Made by a program: the position numbers and the translations under genes | In this document: positions 52,109 to 60,473 of the stretch, one piece after another | Layout of the letters: the number at the start of each line of letters is the position of its first letter | Position numbering within the stretch: the stretch's first letter is position 1 | Notes under the pieces: model-generated | Seen by the model: the letters and a program-made list of their open reading frames with translations, nothing else | What the model was told of the DNA's origin: nothing | Databases searched by the model: none | Source: Corallococcus sp. EGB | GTDB taxonomy: Bacteria > Myxococcota > Myxococcia > Myxococcales > Myxococcaceae | DNA: 64,000 nucleotides | Assembly (NCBI RefSeq): GCF_019968905.1 | Contig: NZ_CP079946.1 | Span: forward strand, 8,343,356 to 8,407,355 | Direction of reading: 5' to 3'

Positions 52109-53099
52109 GAGGCACCTCGGGGGTCGCCTTGAGCAGCTCGCGCACCACGTCCGGCGCGGACACCTTCTCCAGCGAGGCTTCGTAGGCCAGCACCAGGCGG
52201 TGGTTGAGGGCGGCGGGCGCGGCGGCCACCACGTCGTCGAAGCCCACGTTGGGCCGGCCCTCGAGCAGCGCTCGAGCACGGCCCGCGGCGGCCAGGGCCA
52301 GCGCCGCGCGAGGGCTCGCGCCGAAGCGCACGAAGCGGCGCACGGCTTCGGGCGCGGAGGCCTGGCGCGGGTCGGACGCCTCCACCAGCCGGCCGATGAA
52401 GTCCGCCACCGGGCCGGGCAGGTGCACGCGATCCACGGCGGCGAACAGGCGCGACAGCCCTTCGGCGTCGAGCACCGGCTCCTGCGCGGGGGGCGCGCCG
52501 CGCACGCGCGTGGTGAGCAGGGTGCGCAGCGTCCTGGCGCCCACGGGCGGCACGAGGATGCGGAAGAGGAAGCGGTCCAGCTGCGCCTCGGGCAGCGGGT
52601 ACGTGCCTTCGAGCTCGATGGGGTTCTGCGTGGCGAGCACGAAGAACGGCTCGGGCAGGGGCCGCGTCTGGCCCAGCACCGTCACGGAGCGCTCCTGCAT
52701 GGCCTCCAGCAGCGCGGACTGCGTCTTGGGGCTGGAGCGGTTGATCTCATCCGCGAGGACGAGGCTCGCGAAGAGGGGGCCTTCGCGGAAGACGAAGTCG
52801 CGGCGCGATTCACCCTCCAGCACGTAGGTGCCGGTGATGTCGCCGGGCAGGAGGTCGGGGGTGAACTGGATGCGGCGGAAGGGCAGCGACAGCAGCCGCG
52901 CCAGGGCCTTGCACAGCTCGGTCTTGCCCAGACCGGGCAGGCCCTCCAGGAGCACGTGGCCCCGCGCGAGCACGGCCGTCACGACCTGCTCGACGACCGT
53001 CTCCTGGTCGAGCATCACCTGGTTGAGCCCGGCCTTGAGCCGGGACGCCACGTCCGCCGCGCCCTGTGCTTCGGCGGGACTCAGAAGCTCCGCTGCCAC
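52101..53099 (-). CDS. MoxR-family AAA+ ATPase
   Basis: A 332-residue MoxR ATPase. Walker A is GLPGLGKT (53-60) and Walker B with the following motif is LVLADEINRSSPKTQSALLE. The sensor region ATQNPIELEGTYPLPEAQLD and the segment RFVRFGASPRAALALAAAGR are diagnostic. MoxR ATPases act as chaperones that load or mature VWA and DUF58 partners; such partners are encoded in this operon. It is the second gene, 18 bases after the coiled-coil membrane protein. Confidence 0.92.
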   Translation of the reverse strand: MAAELLSPAEAQGAADVASRLKAGLNQVMLDQETVVEQVVTAVLARGHVLLEGLPGLGKTELCKALARLLSLPFRRIQFTPDLLPGDITGTYVLEGESRRDFVFREGPLFASLVLADEINRSSPKTQSALLEAMQERSVTVLGQTRPLPEPFFVLATQNPIELEGTYPLPEAQLDRFLFRILVPPVGARTLRTLLTTRVRGAPPAQEPVLDAEGLSRLFAAVDRVHLPGPVADFIGRLVEASDPRQASAPEAVRRFVRFGASPRAALALAAAGRARALLEGRPNVGFDDVVAAAPAALNHRLVLAYEASLEKVSAPDVVRELLKATPEVPRG

Positions 53100-53117
53100 G
53101 TCGACTCCCCTTCTGGA

Positions 53118-54650
53118 CTACGAACCACCGAAGTACCGCTTCACCAGGTCGCGGTTGCGAGGCAGCAGCGGACCCGAGGTCGGTCCCGCCGTCGCATCGC
53201 CCTTCGCGCCCGTGCCCTTCGAGCCGCCGGGCCCCGCCTGCCCCGTCCGGGCTTGCGGATCCGCGGCGCGAAGGCCCCACAGTTCTTCCGCCTCGCCGCC
53301 ATGGCCCTCCGGCAGCGGCTGGAAGGCGAGCCGCTCCGGGTTCATCTCCGCCTCGCCGCCAAAGACAAGAGGCTGGCTCTCTCCGCCCCGGCTCACGCCC
53401 GCGCCGTCGCCCTGCCGGACGTTCCGGCTCGCGTGCTGACCGGCCTGCTGGCCCTCGGCGTCGCCCTCTTCGCCCTCACCTTCACCCTGCCCCTGACCTT
53501 GGCCTTTCTGGCCCTGCCCCTTCTGCCCCTGGCCGGACTGCTGCCGCCGGGTGGGACGCCGGGCCTGGGCACTGCGGTTCCCTCGCGAAGCGTTCTCTTC
53601 CTCGAAGCGCTGGGCCAGGGACTGCTGCCGCCGCTCCAGCGTGCGGCGCAGGTCCGCGATCTGATCCGGCGAGCCGGAGGCCTGGGCGCGAGCGGAAGCG
53701 CGGGCCTGGGCTTCGGAGGAGGACGCCTGCGAGCCCTGCCGCGAGTCACCATCGCGCTGCGTTGAGTCAGCCCCCTGCCCCTGCGAGCTCCGCTCGGAAG
53801 CGGGGGCGTCCTGCTCACCCGCGGCGGAGTCCGAGGGGCGCCCACTCGCGCGGGCATCGAGGGCCATGAGGGCCTGCTCCAGCGACTCACGCTCACGGGT
53901 GGCGGCCTCCGCGCCATCAGCAGCGGCGAGCGCGTCCTCCAGCTCAGCGGCGGCCTCGGACGCACGGTTGAGCTCAGCGGCGGCCTCGGAGGCGCGCTCG
54001 GCGAGCCGCTGCTCCAGGGCGTCCGCGGCTTCCCAGTCGGCGGAGTCGAAGCGGCCCTGCGCGACCTCCTCGGACAGCCGGCGCAGCTCCTCTTCGACGT
54101 CGGGGCCAAGGGGCTCCTCACGCGCCAGCGCCTCCGCCTGAGCCTGCACGGCGGCGACCTGGGTCGCGGCGGCGGCGTTGATGTTCGAGGAGCGCGGAGC
54201 CGGGAGCGGAACGAGGAACCCGACGGCCAGGAACACGAGCGCGCCCAGCAGCGCGCCCACGGGCCGACGCCAGGGGACGTCCGGAGGCTTCACCAGTTGG
54301 GCGAACTGATTGAGGCTCAGCTCCCACTCGCCCACGGGACGCTCCAGCCGCGTGAGCAGCAGGCCGCCCGCGTTGACGGAGCGATCCGCGAGCACCGCCG
54401 CGTACTCCAGCGACACGCCCCGAGACCGCGCGCGAACGAACCACCAGACAAGGCCCGCGACAAAGAGAGGCGGCAGGGCCCACACCACCCCATCGCGCAA
54501 GAGCATCCGGGACAGCACGCAAGCGGTGGCGAGGGCCCAGAGCGGAGCGACGCCAGCGCCGCTCCAGGCGACGACATCGAGCCGCCGCTGCACGCGCCGG
54601 ATGGGCGCGAGCACGAGGGACTGGAAGCGGCGTTCTTCACTGGCGGCCAT
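53118..54650 (-). CDS. Membrane protein with long coiled coil, first gene of the MoxR operon
   Basis: A 510-residue protein. About three membrane helices lie in the first ~165 residues (WALATACVLSRMLL, ALPPLFVAGLVWWFV, ALLGALVFLAVGFLVPL). An Ala/Glu/Arg-rich coiled coil (about residues 180-300) and a Gln/Gly/Ser-rich disordered stretch with (GQGQK) repeats follow. The layout is like DUF4175-type membrane proteins. It probably anchors or regulates the MoxR complex. ATG 54650 is used; the upstream frame lies in the divergent promoter region. Confidence 0.72.
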   Translation of the reverse strand: MAASEERRFQSLVLAPIRRVQRRLDVVAWSGAGVAPLWALATACVLSRMLLRDGVVWALPPLFVAGLVWWFVRARSRGVSLEYAAVLADRSVNAGGLLLTRLERPVGEWELSLNQFAQLVKPPDVPWRRPVGALLGALVFLAVGFLVPLPAPRSSNINAAAATQVAAVQAQAEALAREEPLGPDVEEELRRLSEEVAQGRFDSADWEAADALEQRLAERASEAAAELNRASEAAAELEDALAAADGAEAATRERESLEQALMALDARASGRPSDSAAGEQDAPASERSSQGQGADSTQRDGDSRQGSQASSSEAQARASARAQASGSPDQIADLRRTLERRQQSLAQRFEEENASRGNRSAQARRPTRRQQSGQGQKGQGQKGQGQGQGEGEGEEGDAEGQQAGQHASRNVRQGDGAGVSRGGESQPLVFGGEAEMNPERLAFQPLPEGHGGEAEELWGLRAADPQARTGQAGPGGSKGTGAKGDATAGPTSGPLLPRNRDLVKRYFGGS

Positions 54651-54808
54651 GCGTGGAAGCCAGTGTCGGATACCCGGCCCATGGTTCACAAGCGAAGCCC
54701 GGGAACGGTCGAATCCCGCCGTGGACGGTCGTCCGTCCGACTCCATCTGCCGAGAATCCGCGAATCCCAAGCAGCCCCCGAGACGCGGCGGTTAGGCTGC
54801 CGCCCCCT
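54651..54808. promoter_or_regulatory. Divergent promoter region between MoxR operon and aldo/keto reductase
   Basis: A 158-base gap lies between two oppositely directed starts. No clean -35/-10 pair, palindrome or riboswitch is visible. It must hold the promoter of the eight-gene operon on the left and that of the reductase on the right. Confidence 0.4.
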
Positions 54809-55801
54809 ATGAACTTCCGATTCCTCGGTCGCAGCGGTCTGAAGGTCAGCGAGATTTCTTTCGGCAACTGGCTCACCCACGGCTCCCAGGTCGAAGAGGA
54901 CGCCGCGGTCGCGTGCGTGAAGGCGGCGCTCGACTCGGGCATCACCACCTTCGACACCGCCGACGTCTACGCCGGCACCAAGGCCGAGGCCGTCCTCGGC
55001 CGCGCCCTCAAGGGCCAGCGCCGCGAAGGCTATGAGCTGTTCACCAAGGTCTACTGGCCCACCGGCCCCGGCCAGAACGACCGCGGCCTGTCCCGCAAGC
55101 ACATCTTCGAGTCCATCCACGGCTCCCTGCGCCGCCTCCAGACGGACTACGTGGACCTCTACCAGGCCCACCGCTTCGACGTGGAGACGCCCCTCGAGGA
55201 GACCCTGCTCGCCTTCGCGGACATCGTCCGCCAGGGCAAGGCCCTCTACATCGGCGTCTCCGAATGGACCGCCGAGCAGATCTCCGCCGGCGCCAAGCTC
55301 GCCCGCGAGCTGCGCGTGCCCTTCATCTCCAACCAGCCCCAGTACTCCATGCTCTGGCGGGTCATCGAATCCAAGGTCATCCCCACCTCCGACGCCGAGG
55401 GCCTGGGGCAGATCGTCTGGTCCCCGATGGCCAAGGGCGTGCTCAGCGGCAAGTACCTCCCCGGCAAGCCCCCGCCCGCGGACACCCGCGCCGCCACCCA
55501 GGGCGCGCAGTTCATGACCAGCTTCATGACCGACGACGTGCTCACCCGCGTCCAGCAGCTCAAGCCCCTGGCCCAGGAGGCCGGCCTGTCCATGGCGCAG
55601 CTCTCCATCGCGTGGGTGCTCCAGAACAAGAGCGTCTCCTCCGCCATCATCGGCGCCACCAGGCCGGAGCAGGTGCTCGACAACGTGAAGGCCACTGGCG
55701 TGAAGCTCGACGCGGAGCTCCTGCGCCGCATCGACGCCATCCTCGGGCCCGTCGTGGAGCGCGACCCCGCGCAGACCACCAGCCCCAGCCGCCGGCCCTG
55801 A
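54809..55801 (+). CDS. Aldo/keto reductase (Kv-beta/YghZ-like)
   Basis: A 330-residue AKR barrel. MNFRFLGRSGLKVSEISFGNW is the usual start. The catalytic Asp and Tyr are in TFDTADVYAGTKAE, the Lys in ELFTKVYWP and the His in DLYQAHRFD. GVSEWTAEQI and SNQPQYSMLWR fit the voltage-channel beta-subunit/YghZ branch. The C-terminal SAIIGATRPEQVLDN is the NADP site. It reduces aldehydes or ketones with NADPH; the physiological substrate is unknown. Confidence 0.9.
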   Translation: MNFRFLGRSGLKVSEISFGNWLTHGSQVEEDAAVACVKAALDSGITTFDTADVYAGTKAEAVLGRALKGQRREGYELFTKVYWPTGPGQNDRGLSRKHIFESIHGSLRRLQTDYVDLYQAHRFDVETPLEETLLAFADIVRQGKALYIGVSEWTAEQISAGAKLARELRVPFISNQPQYSMLWRVIESKVIPTSDAEGLGQIVWSPMAKGVLSGKYLPGKPPPADTRAATQGAQFMTSFMTDDVLTRVQQLKPLAQEAGLSMAQLSIAWVLQNKSVSSAIIGATRPEQVLDNVKATGVKLDAELLRRIDAILGPVVERDPAQTTSPSRRP

Positions 55802-56018
55802 AAGCCGGACGGCCGCCCACCCTGCGGGACAGGCACTCCTTCGCCCGTCCCGCTCCGTGCTCGGCATATGACATCCGCGCCCTGGTTTCGCCGCGCGCGT
55901 CCAGTGGCGCGCGGCAGCGGGGTGGACGCCCCCCGTTCCATTTGACTTTTGAGTTGGGGGGAACAAGAGACTGCGCCGCGCGTTACGCGGTCCCACTCTT
56001 GAACCGGGCATTTCCCAC
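55802..56018 (+). other. Intergenic region upstream of the ExbB-ExbD-TonB operon
   Basis: This gap holds the likely promoter of the operon: TTGACT followed by a G-rich stretch near 55940-55970, with no good -10 box. No gene or repeat is seen. Confidence 0.35.
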
Positions 56019-56711
56019 ATGACGTCCTCCTTCCTCCTGGCCCAGGCGGCCCAACCCGAACTCGGATGGTTGAGCAGCAAGCTGCTCGGGGTGACGCTGG
56101 GCAGCGCCGAGTGGGTCCTCTGGCTGCTCGTGACCCTCTCCATCGTCTCCATCGCGGTGATGCTGGAGCGCGCCGTCTACTTCTCGCGCCACCGGCTGCC
56201 CAACTCGGAGGCCCTGGCGGTGCGCCTGGCGCGCGGCGAGTTCGACGCCGTGGCCGGCGAGGTGAAGAACCAGAAGGGCATGGAGGCCGCCGTCATCCGC
56301 GAGGCCCTCGCCTCCGCGCCGCAGGGCCCGGACACCGTGGAGCAGGTCATCGCGTCCACTGTCGCCCGCGAGCGCCCCCAGTACGAGCGCGGCCTGTCCA
56401 TCCTGGGCACCCTGGGCAACAACGCCCCGTTCATCGGCCTGTTCGGCACGGTGCTCGGCATCATCAAGGCCTTCAACGACCTGGGCGCCATGAACGCCAA
56501 GGGCGGCGCCATGCAGCAGACGGTGATGGCCGGCATCTCGGAGGCGCTCGTCGCCACCGCCGTGGGCCTCGCCGTCGCCATCCCCGCCGTGGTCGCCTTC
56601 AACATCTTCAACCGCCAGCTGAAGACGCTCACCAGCCGCACCACCTCCCTGGGTCACGCGCTCGTGGGCGCCATGAAGGCGCGCAAGCCGGGCGCCGCGG
56701 GAGGCAACTAG
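56019..56711 (+). CDS. exbB: ExbB/TolQ/MotA-family proton channel protein
   Basis: A 230-residue inner-membrane protein with three helices (EWVLWLLVTLSIVSIAVMLE; NNAPFIGLFGTVLGIIKAF; SEALVATAVGLAVAIPAVVA). The LGTLGNNAPFIGLFGTVLGI motif and VATAVGLAVAIPAV block define the family. With ExbD it forms the proton-driven motor that energises TonB, or a Tol/Agl-type machine. It is the first of three genes with gaps of 3 and 16 bases. Confidence 0.9.
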   Translation: MTSSFLLAQAAQPELGWLSSKLLGVTLGSAEWVLWLLVTLSIVSIAVMLERAVYFSRHRLPNSEALAVRLARGEFDAVAGEVKNQKGMEAAVIREALASAPQGPDTVEQVIASTVARERPQYERGLSILGTLGNNAPFIGLFGTVLGIIKAFNDLGAMNAKGGAMQQTVMAGISEALVATAVGLAVAIPAVVAFNIFNRQLKTLTSRTTSLGHALVGAMKARKPGAAGGN

Positions 56712-56714
56712 GCC

Positions 56715-57152
56715 ATGGCCGGCGGCGCGAACGACAGCGACGAGGAGATCAGCGGCATCAACGTCACCCCGCTGGTGGACGTGGTGCTGGTGCTGCTCAT
56801 CATCTTCATGGTCACCGCCAACTTCATCGTCCGCGAGACGGTGGAGGTGGACCTGCCCCGCGCCGCCAACGGCGGTGAGACGGTGCAGGGCCTGGTGAAC
56901 GTCGTCCTCGACAAGGAGGGCAAGCTCTACTTCGACGGCGCGGAGGTGACGGAAGCGGACCTGTCCCGCCGCGTGACGGAGGCCGTGGCCAAGGACAAGG
57001 ACACGCGCGCCATCATCAGCGCGGACCAGACGCTCGCATATGGCCGCGTGATGCGCCTCATCGACGTGGTGAAGGGCCAGGGCATCGCGAAGTTCGCCCT
57101 CAACATCGAGAAGGACGCCGCCCCCACGCGGGCCGCGCCCGCCACGCCCTAG
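56715..57152 (+). CDS. exbD: ExbD/TolR-family motor protein
   Basis: A 145-residue protein with a single N-terminal membrane helix. The motif GINVTPLVDVVLVLLIIFMV holds the conserved membrane Asp that carries protons. The periplasmic domain (VNVVLDKEGKLYFDGAEVTE, RAIISADQTLAYGRVMRLID) is typical for ExbD. It starts three bases after exbB. Confidence 0.92.
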   Translation: MAGGANDSDEEISGINVTPLVDVVLVLLIIFMVTANFIVRETVEVDLPRAANGGETVQGLVNVVLDKEGKLYFDGAEVTEADLSRRVTEAVAKDKDTRAIISADQTLAYGRVMRLIDVVKGQGIAKFALNIEKDAAPTRAAPATP

Positions 57153-57168
57153 ACGAGGCTTCGCAACG

Positions 57169-57972
57169 ATGAGCCAGGCGGTCCTCGATCCTTCTCCCCT
57201 GCCCCAGCGCGACCGCTCCACGCGGTTCCTCGCCGTGTTCCTGCTCGTGTCGCTCGCGCTGCACGGGGTGGCCTTCGCGTACCTGTCCACCATGGAGGGC
57301 CGCAAGCTCCCGGCCCACCAGAAGCCGGTGGAGATGGTCATGGTGGAGGTGCAGAAGCCGCCCCCCCCGCCGCCTCCGGAGGAGAAGCCGGAAGAGCCCA
57401 AGCCGCCGCCTCCGCCGCCCCCGAAGGTGAAGCCGGTGAAGCCGCCGCCCATCAAGGTCGCGGAGGCGCCCAAGCCCCCGCCTCCGACGAACGCCCCGCC
57501 ACCGCCCAACGACACGCCGCCGCCGGAGCCCGCCGCCAAGCCGCCGCCGCTCGTGGTGGGCATGACCATGTCGTCCACCACCAGCGCCGGCTCCTTCGCC
57601 GCGCCCGTGGGCAACACCGCCTACGGCAAGGCCACCGGACAGGCGAAGGACCCCAAGGACGTGAAGGGCTACTCCGCGCCGAAGTACGTGCCCGTGTACC
57701 AGGTGGACCAGGAGCCCTCGGTCGCATCCGAGGTGAAGATTCCCTACCCGGACGAAGCGCGCCGCGCGGGCATCGAGGGCACCGTCACGCTGTCCATCAC
57801 CATCGACGCGGAGGGCAAGGTGACCAACGTGAAGGTCATCTCCGGGCCCGGCTACGGCCTCAACGAGGCCGCGCGCGACGCCATCCGCCGCTTCCGCTTC
57901 AAGCCCGCCATCAAGGGCGGCGAGCCGGTGGCCACGGAGATGAAGTACTCGTACACCTTCCTGCTGGACTGA
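57169..57972 (+). CDS. tonB: TonB family protein
   Basis: A 267-residue TonB-like protein: cytoplasmic N-terminus, one membrane helix (FLAVFLLVSLALHGVAFAYL), a long periplasmic linker with runs of Pro and Lys/Glu (PPPPPPPEEKPEEPKPP), and a C-terminal TonB domain. The TonB fold is shown by IPYPDEARRAGIEGTVTLSI, VISGPGYGLNEAARDAIRRF and the final YSYTFLLD. With ExbBD it transmits energy to outer-membrane receptors. No receptor gene is adjacent. Confidence 0.92.
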   Translation: MSQAVLDPSPLPQRDRSTRFLAVFLLVSLALHGVAFAYLSTMEGRKLPAHQKPVEMVMVEVQKPPPPPPPEEKPEEPKPPPPPPPKVKPVKPPPIKVAEAPKPPPPTNAPPPPNDTPPPEPAAKPPPLVVGMTMSSTTSAGSFAAPVGNTAYGKATGQAKDPKDVKGYSAPKYVPVYQVDQEPSVASEVKIPYPDEARRAGIEGTVTLSITIDAEGKVTNVKVISGPGYGLNEAARDAIRRFRFKPAIKGGEPVATEMKYSYTFLLD

Positions 57973-57991
57973 ACGCGGCCGCCCGGGCGCG

Positions 57992-58480
57992 CTACTGCAT
58001 CTTCAGCGCGCGGCGCATGATGTCGCGCAGCGCCGCCAGGTCCTCGTCCGGCATCGCGGCGATGAGCGGCGGCGGCGCGCTCAGCCGCGCCATCAGCCGA
58101 CCCCGCAGCTCCGCGCCGGCCTCCGTCAGCACCAGCATCTTCACGCGCCGGTCCTGCTCGCTGCTCTTGCGCTCCACCAGCCCGCGCGCCTCCAGCCGGT
58201 CCACCAGCCCCGTCACGTTGGACGCGTCACACGACAGGTAGTGAGCGAGCGTGCTCATCGCGAGCGGTCCCTCGCCCAGCTGCTTGAGCACGTGGGCCTG
58301 CACGGGCGACAGGTCCAGCTCCGCCGCCAGCGCGGGGAAGTTGCGCATGTGCGCGTGCAGCATCTCGTAGAGCAGCGCCCACGCCTGCTCGGGCAATCCA
58401 CTCCCGGCCTCGGGCTGGCCACGGGAGGCCGCCGACTGGCACATCACCTGCTCGCAAGGACCATCGCTGAAGGCGCTCAT
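57992..58480 (-). CDS. MarR-family transcriptional regulator
   Basis: A 162-residue winged-helix regulator. LSPVQAHVLKQLGEGPLAMS, LAHYLSCDASNVTGLVDRLE (recognition helix) and RGLVERKSSEQDRRVKMLVL (the wing with the DRR motif) are the MarR signature. It is divergent from the TolC-family gene and sits next to an 18-bp palindrome, so it most likely represses itself and the tolC-like gene and responds to a small molecule. Two N-terminal cysteines in CEQVMCQSAASR could sense oxidants. Confidence 0.9.
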   Translation of the reverse strand: MSAFSDGPCEQVMCQSAASRGQPEAGSGLPEQAWALLYEMLHAHMRNFPALAAELDLSPVQAHVLKQLGEGPLAMSTLAHYLSCDASNVTGLVDRLEARGLVERKSSEQDRRVKMLVLTEAGAELRGRLMARLSAPPPLIAAMPDEDLAALRDIMRRALKMQ

Positions 58481-58482
58481 AG

Positions 58483-58500
58483 TGAATTTACGTTAATTCA
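58483..58500. promoter_or_regulatory. Probable MarR operator, near-perfect palindrome
   Basis: TGAATTTACGTTAATTCA is an 18-base inverted repeat with a palindromic ACGT centre and only one mismatched pair. It lies immediately upstream of the MarR start at 58480 in an AT-rich island that stands out from its GC-rich surroundings. The length and symmetry fit a MarR dimer site. Confidence 0.7.
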
Positions 58501-58518
58501 TCGGAAGCACATAAACAA

Positions 58519-58548
58519 TTGACATCATCAATCATTGACCGCTACTAC
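58519..58548 (+). promoter_or_regulatory. Candidate promoter of the TolC-family gene
   Basis: TTGACA (58519-58524) is followed after 18 bases by TACTAC (58543-58548), a plausible sigma70 pair pointing to the TolC-family gene. It lies next to the palindromic operator; binding by the MarR protein could affect both directions. Confidence 0.5.
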
Positions 58549-58683
58549 ATTCCGCATATTCCAACGTCCGACAGTGCGGATTACTTCAACGCCGCGCCAA
58601 GGTCGGGTAGAGGACGCAACGCAGTCGTCCCATAGGACGGATCCGCCTCGCGCTCCCGCGGGACGGTGAGGAGGTCGAGCGGT

Positions 58684-60069
58684 ATGAGTACCCTTCTGGC
58701 GCTGTCCCTGTCGGCCACCCTGGCCGCGGCGCCCGTACTGACGCTGGATGAGGCCCTGGAGTCCGCCCGCCAGCAGAACCTCGATTTGAAGGTCGCGCAG
58801 GAGCGCTTCGAGCAGGCATCGCTCGCGACGCGCAAGGCGTGGTCGGGCTACCTGCCCACCATCACCGTGGGCGCGTCCCTCACTCGCAACAACGTGGCGG
58901 CCATCATCCCCGCGGGCCCCATCGCGCCGGTGGACATCACCATCCAGCCGCTCATCCAGAAGGGTGCGCAGGCGGAGGTCCGGCAGGCCATCATCGCGCC
59001 GCAGCTGTGGGCGGGCATCGCGGCGTCCTACCAGTCCGTGAAGCTGGCGGAGCTCAACACGCAGACGGCGCGCCGGCAGGTGCTCTTCGGCGTGGCCCAG
59101 GCGTACTACGGCGCCGCGGCGCAGCAGGAGGCCCTGCGCGCGCAGGAGCGGCTGCTGGAGCTGAACCAAGCGCGTGAGAAGGACACCCAGGCGCGCTTCG
59201 ACGCGGGCACGGTGACGCGCGTGGCGCTGCTGCGCGCCCAGCTGGACCGCTCGCGCGCGGAGCAGGACCTGGTGCGCGCGAAGAACGCGCTCGCGGGCCT
59301 GAAGCTGGCGCTGGGCACGCTCATCCAGCGCGAGCCGGACTTCGACCTGGCCCCGCCGCCGGAGCCGACGGTGCCCGCGCAGGCGTCGCCGGACGAGCTG
59401 GTGAACCAGGCGCTGCAGGAGCGCTCGGACGTGCAGGCCGCGGAAGTGGGCCTGAAGCTCAGCCGCACCAACAAGACGGGCGTCATCCTGAGCTACCTGC
59501 CCACGCTGGGCGTCACGGGCGCCTACCGCATCGCGAACGCGGCGGGCTTCACCGGCCAGAACGAGACCTGGGCCATCACCTTCGGCGCCAGCTGGACGCT
59601 GTTCGACGGCGGCCTGCGCGAGGCGAACCTCTCCGAGGCCTCGTCGCGCGTGCGTGAGGCCACCGTCACCCAGACGCTGGCGCAGGCCCGCGTGAAGGAG
59701 GAGGTGCGGCGCTCCAAGCTGGACCTGGAGAACGCGCTCGCCAACCGCGCCAAGGCCGAGGAGGCCCTGGAGCTGGCGCGCGAGTCCAACCGCCTGACGG
59801 ACGTGAGCTTCAAGGCGGGCGTCGCCACCTACCTGGAGGTCGCGGACGCCAACACCGCGCTCACCAACGCGGAGGTGGGCTTCGTCTCCGAGCGCCTCCA
59901 GGCGTCGCTCGCGGCGCTGCGCCTGCTCAACTCGCTGGGCTCCTTCGAGTCCGGCTCGGTGAGGAAGGACGCGGCCGCCCTGGGTGAGCAGCCCGGCGCG
60001 GGGGCGCCGCGGCAGACGCAGCCCGCGCAGGAGCAGCCGGCCCCGCAGCAGCCCGCGCCCCAGCAGTAG
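58684..60069 (+). CDS. TolC-family outer-membrane efflux protein
   Basis: A 461-residue outer membrane factor with a signal peptide (LLALSLSATLAAAP) and two OEP repeats (LTLDEALESARQQNLDLKVA; SPDELVNQALQERSDVQAAE), each giving the long helix pairs of the TolC channel. The C-terminus carries an unusual Gln/Pro/Ala tail (QPAQEQPAPQQPAPQQ). It forms the exit duct for an inner-membrane pump; no pump or adaptor gene is adjacent, so the partner lies elsewhere. GAGGAGG precedes ATG 58684, which is chosen over GTG 58666. Confidence 0.88.
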   Translation: MSTLLALSLSATLAAAPVLTLDEALESARQQNLDLKVAQERFEQASLATRKAWSGYLPTITVGASLTRNNVAAIIPAGPIAPVDITIQPLIQKGAQAEVRQAIIAPQLWAGIAASYQSVKLAELNTQTARRQVLFGVAQAYYGAAAQQEALRAQERLLELNQAREKDTQARFDAGTVTRVALLRAQLDRSRAEQDLVRAKNALAGLKLALGTLIQREPDFDLAPPPEPTVPAQASPDELVNQALQERSDVQAAEVGLKLSRTNKTGVILSYLPTLGVTGAYRIANAAGFTGQNETWAITFGASWTLFDGGLREANLSEASSRVREATVTQTLAQARVKEEVRRSKLDLENALANRAKAEEALELARESNRLTDVSFKAGVATYLEVADANTALTNAEVGFVSERLQASLAALRLLNSLGSFESGSVRKDAAALGEQPGAGAPRQTQPAQEQPAPQQPAPQQ

Positions 60070-60089
60070 GCGCGGCGTGAGGTGGAATT

Positions 60090-60115
60090 CCCGGCGCCAT
60101 CCCCAGGGCGCCGGG
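60090..60115 (+). terminator. Terminator after the TolC-family gene
   Basis: CCCGGCGCC (60090-60098) pairs with GGCGCCGGG (60107-60115) around a short loop, 20 bases after the stop codon. Confidence 0.7.
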
Positions 60116-60212
60116 TCCCCTGCCCTCCCGGGCGGGAGACGGGTGCTTCGTTGTGGAGGCCCGCCACCGACCCCACCCTCCTCTTGGACCCCGTTTCCAC
60201 GAGGAGGGAACC

Positions 60213-60425
60213 ATGGCGGACGCATCCTGGGGCAACTGCAAGAACTGCCGTTTCTTCGCTGGCAACAGCGATGAGCCGAGCGACGAAGAGGTGCAGAGCT
60301 GCAACCAGCCGCACCTCCAGCAGTTCGCGCTCGTGGTGTCCGGTGACAGCGGCTGCAACGCCTTCGAGGCGCGCACCGGCGAGACGATTCCCACCTACGA
60401 GGAGCCCGCGCCGTCCATGCACTGA
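60213..60425 (+). CDS. Small Cys-rich protein, 70 aa
   Basis: A short soluble protein starting MADASWGNCKNCRFFAGNSD behind a strong GAGGAGGG site. Four cysteines occur: a CxxC pair near the N-terminus and two later single ones (QSCNQPH and SGCNAFEAR). This pattern suggests a small metal-binding (zinc-ribbon-like) fold. I do not recognise the family. It stands alone between a terminator and the convergent Rieske gene. Confidence 0.65.
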   Translation: MADASWGNCKNCRFFAGNSDEPSDEEVQSCNQPHLQQFALVVSGDSGCNAFEARTGETIPTYEEPAPSMH

Positions 60426-60473
60426 CGGCCCTTTCGCCCACCGGTCCTCGCGATGCGGCGGCGCGCCTGTCGC

